DNA from: an uncultured Methanobrevibacter sp.
GTDB taxonomy: Archaea; Methanobacteriota; Methanobacteria; Methanobacteriales; Methanobacteriaceae
Direction: 5' to 3'
Assembly: GCA_902783085.1 (NCBI GenBank)
Contig: CACZPT010000022.1
Location: 1-5,873 of the forward strand
DNA: 5,873 bases
Shown: piece after piece, positions 1-5,873 of the stretch
Layout of the letters: every line of letters begins with the position of its first letter
Numbering within the stretch: position 1 is the first letter of the stretch
Translations under genes and position numbers: made by a program
Notes under the pieces: generated by a model
The model's database searches: none
Told to the model about the DNA's origin: nothing
The model's input: the letters and a program-made list of their open reading frames with translations, nothing else

Positions 1-60
1 CCTCCAAAACTTTTTTTTGATCAAGTGAAGTGTTGGTACATGCAACACCACACTCATTCT
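1..60. other. Distal (trailer-side) flank of the CRISPR array, no gene
   Basis: This short flank lies beyond the last repeat on the side away from the cas genes. It holds no open reading frame of its own and no degenerate repeat copy that I can find. It contains a run of eight T (11-18), an 8-base palindrome TTGATCAA (17-24), and a stem-loop at 24-54 listed separately. At the extreme edge, CCTCC (1-5) reads GGAGG on the minus strand. It could be a ribosome binding site for a leftward gene starting outside the window, but no start codon is visible. Confidence 0.6.
24..54. repeat. Stem-loop adjacent to the distal CRISPR repeat
   Basis: The inverted repeat has a perfect 6-base-pair inner stem (GTGTTG 30-35 with CAACAC 43-48) closing a 7-base loop. 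Next come a symmetric 2x2 internal mismatch and a 4-base-pair outer stem (AGTG 24-27 with CACT 51-54). It lies six bases from the array's distal repeat. Read leftward, in the inferred direction of array transcription, it is followed by an A-rich rather than a T-rich run, so it is not a standard intrinsic terminator. It may mark or stabilise the 3' end of the array transcript, but its function is unknown. Confidence 0.5.
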
Positions 61-1918
61 ATTTCCATACTATTAAGTCTATTTTAAACCTGTTGTTAAA
101 AATACTTCGACATTGGTTTTATCTGCATTTCCATACTATTAAGTCTATTTTAAACACATCGAAAAACAATACGACCAAATCACAAAACAAAATTTCCATA
201 CTATTAAGTCTATTTTAAACATTGCAATTACAAACAGTTACAGATGATATGACTGCATTTCCATACTATTAAGTCTATTTTAAACTTGGATTATGGGTTA
301 TTGCGGAAGGTGCAATATATGAATTTCCATACTATTAAGTCTATTTTAAACGTGATATTCTAAATTTATTCGCAGCAATAGGAACAATATTTCCATACTA
401 TTAAGTCTATTTTAAACTTGGCAGACAATAATATATAGTATTGGATGTTATTATTTCCATACTATTAAGTCTATTTTAAACAAACAGAAAACAAAAGAGT
501 TGATGTCGCTGAACAATATTTCCATACTATTAAGTCTATTTTAAACAGCATCTGCCAGTCATACATTCAAGGATAGTGGTTAATTTCCATACTATTAAGT
601 CTATTTTAAACCGTTTTTGTCAAGGACATATTTGTCTCCACGTGTTTTATTTCCATACTATTAAGTCTATTTTAAACGGAAATCAATGGGTTGTATTGAT
701 ATTGTTGATATGTATTTCCATACTATTAAGTCTATTTTAAACGAGCTTGGGATGAACTGGATACTCTTGTTACTGCAGTATTTCCATACTATTAAGTCTA
801 TTTTAAACAGTTTTTCTGCAGTCATACCAAGCATCTATGAGTCCATTTCCATACTATTAAGTCTATTTTAAACACTCTTGTGAAATCAAATATATATTCG
901 CTCATTGGTATTTCCATACTATTAAGTCTATTTTAAACTCTTCCCATATGTTTGTTCTCTTTTTCATGTTATTATTTCCATACTATTAAGTCTATTTTAA
1001 ACATGAAGATTATTACAGTAATAATGCAACTGAAAACAATTTCCATACTATTAAGTCTATTTTAAACTATTAGGTTATTTTTGTTGTACCGAAAGAGTTA
1101 AACATTTCCATACTATTAAGTCTATTTTAAACTTTACCTTATCCTTTATGTTAACAAAGGCCTCCAATAATTTCCATACTATTAAGTCTATTTTAAACCT
1201 ACAAGGGAAGATTTACAAGTAGCGGTGGAATCAAGATTTCCATACTATTAAGTCTATTTTAAACTTGTTTTAGACTGTTTTGTCCCATACGGGTTCTTTC
1301 ATTTCCATACTATTAAGTCTATTTTAAACATTGAAGATATAACTCCGTATGATATTTATTCCACATATTTCCATACTATTAAGTCTATTTTAAACTTGAA
1401 GTATAACTTTGTCTACTTATTTCTGTTCTATCATTTCCATACTATTAAGTCTATTTTAAACAGGTAGAACGTGTTAAAAACTACATGGTAAAAAGATATT
1501 TCCATACTATTAAGTCTATTTTAAACGTATATCCTATCAAGTAAACAATGGGTACTAATCGCATTTCCATACTATTAAGTCTATTTTAAACGTTTTCCAC
1601 TCTATCAAAGTAAATGCAATTACAACAATTTCCATACTATTAAGTCTATTTTAAACTGGAAGTGCAGGAGGAATAGCATTGGGTACTGATTCATTTCCAT
1701 ACTAATAAGTCTATTTTAAACTTGAAAAAGAGGAATGGGAAGAATTGGAGTTACATATATTTCCATACTATTAAGTCTATTTTAAACAGGACAACCCTAA
1801 TACATAATATATATTAAGGTAGTAATTTCCATACTATTAAGTCTATTTTAAACTCAAAAATTAGAAGTAGCTGTTAACAGATTAGAACGATTTCCATACT
1901 ATTAAGTCTATTTTAAAC
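61..1918 (-). CRISPR. Type I-B CRISPR array, 29 repeats and 28 spacers
   Basis: A 29-base repeat occurs 29 times, starting at 61, 127, 192, 257, 323, 389, 453, 518, 583, 649, 714, 780, 845, 910, 974, 1039, 1104, 1170, 1236, 1301, 1367, 1433, 1498, 1563, 1628, 1693, 1759, 1825 and 1890. The 28 spacers are 35 bases (2), 36 bases (15) or 37 bases (11), and all look different by eye. On the minus strand the repeat starts GTTTAAAATAGAC and ends AGTATGGAAAT, the usual I-B form. Cas6 cleavage eight bases from the repeat end would leave the 5' handle ATGGAAAT. A small hairpin is possible in the centre: ACT and AGT around a TAAT loop, with further weak pairs. Orientation and the neighbouring cas2 place the leader at the right end, so the array probably grew from 1918 and is transcribed leftward. 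Repeat-plus-spacer read-throughs give short open frames here; they are artefacts. Confidence 0.98.
1693..1721 (-). repeat. Variant CRISPR repeat (single substitution)
   Basis: This is the only repeat differing from the consensus: plus-strand T at 1705 is A, so position 17 of the minus-strand repeat changes from A to T. The change falls in the four-base loop of the small central hairpin and leaves the three pairs of its stem intact. The copy is fourth from the presumed leader end. Confidence 0.9.
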
Positions 1919-2030
1919 CGAGCCGAAAAATCCTTAAAAAATAGAAAAAATATAATAAGAATCCTCCTATAACATAACTTTATTGTCCACCATTAATAAT
2001 GTTAGCTATTTAAAAAGGTAGACCAATTTA
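1919..2030 (-). promoter_or_regulatory. Putative CRISPR leader between cas2 and the array
   Basis: This 112-base, very AT-rich stretch separates the cas2 stop codon from the leader-proximal repeat and has no convincing ORF. Its position and the repeat orientation make it the probable leader, which would hold the array promoter and the site recognised during spacer integration. On the minus strand it contains TTTAAATA (2014-2007), which resembles an archaeal TATA box, and TGGACA, which resembles a bacterial -35 box but has no well-spaced -10 partner. I cannot name the promoter. Three T-runs of 6, 6 and 5 bases (1950-1945, 1941-1936, 1930-1926) lie just before the first repeat. A GGAGG (1967-1963) is not followed by a start codon at useful distance. 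An imperfect inverted repeat spans 1982-2027. Confidence 0.65.
1982..2027. repeat. Imperfect inverted repeat in the leader
   Basis: ATTGTCCACC (1982-1991) pairs with GGTAGACCAAT (2017-2027) over ten base pairs, with one G-T wobble and one bulged G, around a 25-base loop. Inside the loop, CATT and AATG (1992-1995 and 1999-2002) can form a further short stem. The outer arm starts four bases from the cas2 stop codon. No T-run directly follows the stem on the minus strand, so a bacterial-style terminator for the cas operon is not well supported. A protein-binding site in the leader is an alternative. Confidence 0.4.
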
Positions 2031-2291
2031 TTATAAAATAAATGAAATTGGATTTTTTTCAATACCTAAAATTTTTTTATCTAAATATTTATATGGAAAT
2101 TTATAAATAATCACAGAATCTTCTTCCTCATCAATGAGTTCATTTAATCTATTTACTATATCATTATACTGTGATTTAGTTATTTTCCCTTCAAAAACAG
2201 AATTTTGTTGCCAATGCAAATAAGATTTTAAGAACTTGTGAACATTATTTACCCTATCTACTTTTACATCATATACTATCACTAAATACAT
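2031..2291 (-). CDS. cas2: CRISPR-associated endonuclease Cas2
   Basis: Cas2 is the small ferredoxin-fold protein that forms the central dimer of the Cas1-Cas2 spacer integration complex. With the ATG at 2291 it is 86 residues, a normal Cas2 length. It begins MYLVIVYDV, the first beta strand with the conserved Asp8. The family motif WQQNSVFEG follows at residues 30-38, and NPISFIL at the C-terminus resembles the usual closing strand. I prefer this ATG because it puts the conserved strand at the N-terminus and shares one base with the cas1 stop (TAATG), which suggests translational coupling. An in-frame GTG at 2300 would add three residues and overlap cas1 further. GGTGG lies only two bases before the ATG, which is close for a ribosome binding site and leaves the start slightly uncertain. 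It is the last gene of the operon. Family identification is firm; nuclease activity of this protein is not implied. Confidence 0.95.
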   Translation of the reverse strand: MYLVIVYDVKVDRVNNVHKFLKSYLHWQQNSVFEGKITKSQYNDIVNRLNELIDEEEDSVIIYKFPYKYLDKKILGIEKNPISFIL

Positions 2292-3262
2292 TACCACCAC
2301 ATTTTAAAACTTTCATATTTTTTATCATTCAAAAAATGTTTAATTAATTTATATCCCTCTAATCTGATTAAATATTTATAAGATACCTTTTTATTCAATG
2401 TTTGATGCATAATTGTTGTTTCTAACTTTTTTTGATACTCAGAAATGAAAATTTGTTTACCATTATCATTCAATAAACATCCAACATCATGATTGAAATG
2501 TTTTTTGCTAATCATGTTATTATTCACAACTTTAAAAATGGTTCTATCAACTATGATTGGTTTAAAAATATCTGCAAGATCTAACGACAATGAAAACCTT
2601 CTTTCGGATGGTTCATGTAAAAAACTTACTGAAGGATGAAGATATGTTTGATATAATTCAGATAAAACAGTTGTATAAAGTAACGAATTTCCAAATGAAA
2701 TCAAAGAGTTTATTTCATCAGCCGGAGGCCTTATTTCACGTTTGGTGAATTGAAATTTTCTTAAAATTACATTAAAACTTTGATAGAAATTATTCCAGAT
2801 TCTTCCTTCAGAACTCATAATCTGTGAAATATCCCCCTCAACATTTTCCTTTTCAACATTATGAATTAAATAATCAAGATCTTTACCTTTTTTAGAATAA
2901 TATTTCATTGTTTTTAAAACATTATGTTTTATGCCTTCAACAAATTCTTTTGCAATATATTCTCTTTTTTGAGAATCCAAATAATGTTCAGATTGTTTTA
3001 CAACGACCAACCCCGAATTTAATTTAATTTTTGGATATAAAGACCCTTCATAAAATCCATATTTATTGAAAAAATTTACAACAATTCCTTCTTTCATCAA
3101 AAATGATGAAGCACCAGACCTAAGTGAAACTTTACCAAAACAGTTTATTTCACTAATTGCATGAATTGGAATTTGTTTTTTAACATCTTCATTAATAAAA
3201 TATAACGTATTGTCTTTTCTTGATAAAATTCCATGTGAGGTTATATATAATGGGTTTTTCAT
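2291..3262 (-). CDS. cas1: CRISPR-associated integrase Cas1 (subtype I-B type)
   Basis: Cas1 is the metal-dependent integrase that inserts new spacers at the leader end of the array together with Cas2. The protein is 323 residues from the ATG at 3262, in line with I-B Cas1 proteins. The N-terminal beta domain begins MKNPLYITSHGILSRKDNTL, as family members do. The C-terminal helical domain carries the catalytic residues Glu152 (in SSEGRIWNNFY), His216 (FLHEPSERR) and Asp231, with the supporting Asp228 (LDLADIFKP). It ends in KMWW. A longer in-frame start at 3328 would add 22 residues that overlap the conserved cysteine end of cas4 and do not resemble Cas1, so I reject it. The chosen ATG is seven bases after the cas4 stop, with GGTG ten bases upstream and GTGA closer in. 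The 3' end overlaps cas2 by one base. No catalytic residue is missing and no frameshift is seen. Confidence 0.97.
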   Translation of the reverse strand: MKNPLYITSHGILSRKDNTLYFINEDVKKQIPIHAISEINCFGKVSLRSGASSFLMKEGIVVNFFNKYGFYEGSLYPKIKLNSGLVVVKQSEHYLDSQKREYIAKEFVEGIKHNVLKTMKYYSKKGKDLDYLIHNVEKENVEGDISQIMSSEGRIWNNFYQSFNVILRKFQFTKREIRPPADEINSLISFGNSLLYTTVLSELYQTYLHPSVSFLHEPSERRFSLSLDLADIFKPIIVDRTIFKVVNNNMISKKHFNHDVGCLLNDNGKQIFISEYQKKLETTIMHQTLNKKVSYKYLIRLEGYKLIKHFLNDKKYESFKMWW

Positions 3263-3269
3263 AGTTTCA

Positions 3270-3767
3270 CTACACCATACATAATTCATAAAACGAACAT
3301 CTTTTACAATAAGATTTATTCTCCGCAACAGGAGGTACTTTTAAATTAGATATTTCAACAATACCACTTAGAATTTTATCCATCTCTTCAATTAATTTAT
3401 CATCCAAGATTATTTCTTCCTTTTTTCTTTCCTTAGGATATACCAAAACACCACGAACTGTTGGTTCAATTAATCTTAAATTATAAAGATAAAAATATAA
3501 CTGATATTTTGCACCAATCGTCAACCTACTGGATTTTTTCATCTCAAAAATAGTTAAGCCATCACTATTTTTAACGAAATCAAAAACCATGTTATCTACA
3601 CGAAATTCCTTATTTTCTCTAGAATAAGACTTTTCATGTATTGCTTTTCCAATTGAAATATCATCATTATTGTAATTCATATTTATTTGATTAATATAAA
3701 ACCATAGTTCCCGTTTACATGTTACAAAATATTGAACCATGACTCCTGTAATGTTCTCTTCTTTCAT
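3270..3767 (-). CDS. cas4: CRISPR-associated exonuclease Cas4 (RecB-like, iron-sulfur)
   Basis: Cas4 is a RecB-family nuclease with an iron-sulfur cluster. In I-B systems it works with Cas1-Cas2 to trim prespacers and select those with a correct PAM. At 165 residues it is a compact but normal Cas4. The nuclease residues are visible in order: His44 (GKAIHE), Asp63 (VFDFV), Glu75 and Lys77 (the E-x-K motif in FEMKKS), and Gln89 with Tyr93 (QLYFY). The four cluster ligands are Cys17 near the N-terminus (TCKRELWF) and Cys154, Cys157 and Cys163 at the C-terminus (CKRCSFYELC). The ATG at 3767 lies six bases after the cas3 stop. The likely ribosome binding site GGTAG (3778-3774) includes that stop codon, which suggests coupling to cas3. 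cas1 follows after seven bases. All key residues are present, so the protein looks functional. Confidence 0.96.
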   Translation of the reverse strand: MKEENITGVMVQYFVTCKRELWFYINQINMNYNNDDISIGKAIHEKSYSRENKEFRVDNMVFDFVKNSDGLTIFEMKKSSRLTIGAKYQLYFYLYNLRLIEPTVRGVLVYPKERKKEEIILDDKLIEEMDKILSGIVEISNLKVPPVAENKSYCKRCSFYELCMV

Positions 3768-3773
3768 AGTTTT

Positions 3774-5873
3774 CTACCAAATCATGGGTTCCTCATTTTC
3801 ACTAATTATAAACCCCACATCTAAAGAATATTTGAAATTTAAATCATCAGGACAAATAACTCCAATTTCATCATTGAAAATATTAGCAGCTCCAAAGTTC
3901 TTTTCATCAACAGAAATTACATATTGGTAAAATTTATTTTTAATTTTCAAGAAAGCATTTTTCTTTTCAATTCCTGATAATTCATCAACAATCCTTTTAT
4001 ATTCATTAAAGATATTTACAGATTCCTCATTAACACAAACAAAAACATCAATTCTATTACCATGATTTTCAATTAACTTAAATTTTGAAGGAATTTTTTC
4101 AAACCACAAATTATTTAAAATCGATTTGAGTTCATCATCTCCAAAATTCCTTTCTGAAATTAATTTAAAATAATGATTAGATGCTTTTAAATTAAACTCC
4201 TTCTCAGAAATTTTAGAATAACCTTGTAAAACTTCTCGTGTAGTATTTAACAATAAGTCCTGATAAACAAAACCCGAATATTTTTTACCATTTTCATTGA
4301 TTAAAGAAATAACCTTAACAATTCCTTTATCTTTTTTTCCAGATCTGTTACAACGACCTGCAGTTTGAACAATAGAATCTAATGGGGCGAAATCTCTATA
4401 AACAATATCCATGTCAATATCAACCCCTGCTTCTATTAATTGAGTAGTAATAACAATATTCTGTTTATTAGAATTTTTTATAGCATGTATCTTATTCAAA
4501 CGATGATAAGGTAAAATGTTTGTTGAAAGATAAATTAAATTAATTTTTTCACCAACTAAACAAATTCCATTTTCATCAATATTTATCTCATAAAAAGAAC
4601 TTAAATATTCTTTCACAACATTATACACTTGCATTGAAGATTTTACAGTGTTTAAGACAACCATGATATCTTTATCTTTATTATTTGAAATAACTTCAAA
4701 TAATTCGCTTGTAAAATCATTTATTGAAATATCATCTAATTGAAAACCATAATCGATTCTGTCAAATTGATTAAAATAATATTCAACATTATCCACTAAT
4801 GAAATACATTCATCATCTTTAAAAATAAATGGTTGAGTAGCTGTCATTAAAATTATCCAACAATTATACTCATAAGCTAATTTTTTAAGAATCAAATTAA
4901 TGATTCCCCAATATTTATATGGAATAGATTGGATTTCATCCAATAATATTATTGAATTAGAGATATTATGGAATTTTCGTAAAAAACTATTTTTATTGCC
5001 GATTAAACTATAAAAAAACTGTATGAATGTAGTGATTATAAATTCTGAATTCCATCCTTCAATTAAAATTTTTGAATTTGAAATATCATACTCTTCATTA
5101 TCATCATTATTGACATATTTCATTTCTGCCAAATAATTATGTTTTAATAAATAATTTGAACCATTTAAATTACTTTCTTCAAATATATCACGAATAACTT
5201 CTTCATTTTGATCAATGATAGATAAAAAAGGTAGTGAATATATAATTCTAGGATTAAAATTATATTCTTTTTTTATTCTATTTTTTAATTTTAACACAGC
5301 GGAAAGGCCAGTTAATGTTTTTCCAATACCTGTTGGTAAATTTATTGAATAAATTTTATTGGACAAATCTAAATCGATTATATTCCTATTTACTTCAACA
5401 TATGCTTCTTCACGGATTTTATTAATACCTTCCAGATTAAATGAATGATTTTTTTTATAATCTTCAACAATTTGACTAGGAATTGTATTGCGCATGATTG
5501 TTTCACTTTGAGATGCATCCATTTTATCAGCATCCAATAACACTGAGTAAAACAATAAAATAGAAAAATAATTATCAAAATTAGTTTCATATTCAAAATC
5601 AAATAAGAATTCTTCTGAAATAGCTTCACATATTTCATCAAAATTATTAAAGAAATTTTCTAAAGAGATATTATATTGATTATAAAATAATTCAAGAGTA
5701 TCATCTTTATTATTTAAATCAGCTATTTGATTTTTAATTAATTTAGACTTCACTTTAGTATCATGATAATTATCTAAAGTGGGAACATTACGAATATTTC
5801 CATGATGATGCAATACAACAATATATGAAATTATTGCCAGATTTAAATCAAAATCTATTTGATTATCTTTTAA
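3774..5873 (-). CDS. cas3: CRISPR-associated nuclease-helicase Cas3, 5' end outside the window
   Basis: Cas3 is recruited by Cascade to a matched target, unwinds it and cuts single-stranded DNA with its HD domain. The frame is open to the right edge, giving 699 visible residues; numbering here begins at the first visible codon. The tail of the HD domain is seen as SYIVVLHHHGNI (residues 16-27) and LLDADKMDA (112-120). The helicase core follows: Walker A LPTGIGKT (179-186), motif II DEIQ (312-315), motif III TAT (344-346), motif V TTQLIEAGVDID (476-487) and motif VI QTAGRCNRSG (503-512), then a C-terminal domain. A TTG at 5813 can be taken as a start, but it falls inside the conserved HD segment, so it is not the real one. 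I estimate that some 60-120 residues, including the HD dipeptide itself, lie beyond the edge. HD and helicase are fused, as is usual in I-B. The stop is six bases before cas4. No internal defect is seen. Confidence 0.96.
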   Translation of the reverse strand, partial: LKDNQIDFDLNLAIISYIVVLHHHGNIRNVPTLDNYHDTKVKSKLIKNQIADLNNKDDTLELFYNQYNISLENFFNNFDEICEAISEEFLFDFEYETNFDNYFSILLFYSVLLDADKMDASQSETIMRNTIPSQIVEDYKKNHSFNLEGINKIREEAYVEVNRNIIDLDLSNKIYSINLPTGIGKTLTGLSAVLKLKNRIKKEYNFNPRIIYSLPFLSIIDQNEEVIRDIFEESNLNGSNYLLKHNYLAEMKYVNNDDNEEYDISNSKILIEGWNSEFIITTFIQFFYSLIGNKNSFLRKFHNISNSIILLDEIQSIPYKYWGIINLILKKLAYEYNCWIILMTATQPFIFKDDECISLVDNVEYYFNQFDRIDYGFQLDDISINDFTSELFEVISNNKDKDIMVVLNTVKSSMQVYNVVKEYLSSFYEINIDENGICLVGEKINLIYLSTNILPYHRLNKIHAIKNSNKQNIVITTQLIEAGVDIDMDIVYRDFAPLDSIVQTAGRCNRSGKKDKGIVKVISLINENGKKYSGFVYQDLLLNTTREVLQGYSKISEKEFNLKASNHYFKLISERNFGDDELKSILNNLWFEKIPSKFKLIENHGNRIDVFVCVNEESVNIFNEYKRIVDELSGIEKKNAFLKIKNKFYQYVISVDEKNFGAANIFNDEIGVICPDDLNFKYSLDVGFIISENEEPMIW

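Noticed and set aside
1..24. A decayed thirtieth repeat left of the array
   Set aside because: At the expected distance the sequence shows no similarity to the repeat. The AAAAC at 6-10 would need a 50-base spacer and matches poorly.
30..218. Open frame of 62 codons on the plus strand
   Set aside because: It consists of array repeats and spacers; the repeat peptide FHTIKSILN recurs in it. It is a read-through of the CRISPR array, not a gene.
686..871. Open frame of 61 codons on the plus strand
   Set aside because: The same artefact of in-frame repeats within the array.
221..1627. Spacers 3 and 24 share TGCAATTACAA, which might mean the same target
   Set aside because: The match is 11 bases and the flanking bases then disagree. 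Among about 1000 spacer bases of this composition one such match is expected by chance.
1527..1692. Spacers 23 and 25 share TGGGTACT near their ends
   Set aside because: Only eight bases match and the rest differ; chance is enough.
90..1889. Most spacers have a stop-free frame, suggesting they all come from coding DNA
   Set aside because: With six frames and only 12 codons a stop-free frame is expected almost always, so this carries no information.
1963..1967. GGAGG on the minus strand in the leader as a ribosome binding site for a small gene
   Set aside because: No ATG, GTG or TTG follows at suitable spacing; the next ATG is inside the first repeat.
3739..3930. Open frame of 63 codons on the plus strand
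   Set aside because: It lies antisense to the cas3 end and cas4 start, with no recognisable motif and no room for an independent gene.
5390..5641. Open frame of 83 codons on the minus strand
   Set aside because: It lies in another frame inside the HD-to-helicase part of cas3; it is hydrophobic and lysine-rich, as expected from AT-rich shadow translation.

Overview
This AT-rich window holds the 3' part of a type I-B-like CRISPR-Cas locus. The genome behind it has low GC: one counted 60-base stretch of cas3 is about 28% GC. Every gene lies on the minus strand. From right to left the order is cas3 (its 5' end is cut by the right edge), cas4, cas1, cas2, a 112-base leader-like spacer, and an array of 29 repeats and 28 spacers that fills almost the whole left third. 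The 60 bases left of the last repeat contain no gene.

The four genes are packed as one operon. Cas3 and cas4 are 6 bases apart, cas4 and cas1 are 7 bases apart, and cas1 and cas2 share one base (TAATG). The order cas3-cas4-cas1-cas2-array is the usual downstream half of subtype I-B. The Cascade genes (cas6, cas8b, cas7, cas5) are not in the window and should lie past the right edge. Cas1, Cas2 and Cas4 would capture and trim new spacers. Cas3 would unwind and degrade DNA bound by the missing Cascade. All expected catalytic residues of Cas1, Cas4, Cas2 and the Cas3 helicase can be seen; only the first part of the Cas3 HD nuclease is missing.

The repeat reads on the minus strand as a typical I-B repeat, starting GTTTAAAATAGAC and ending AGTATGGAAAT. 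The array is therefore probably transcribed leftward from the cas2 side, giving crRNAs with the 5' handle ATGGAAAT. The newest spacers should be those near 1890 and the oldest those near 61. Of 29 repeats, 28 are identical and one has a single substitution.

The host cannot be fixed from this window. Low-GC Clostridia, Fusobacteria and Methanobacteriales all carry I-B systems of this kind. The 29-base repeat resembles, from memory, that of Clostridioides difficile in length and at both ends. The GGTG-type ribosome binding sites would suit a methanogen equally well. I see no new system here. The less ordinary points are a stem-loop next to the distal repeat, an inverted repeat in the leader, the position of the variant repeat, and two spacers whose translations look like phage structural or packaging proteins.
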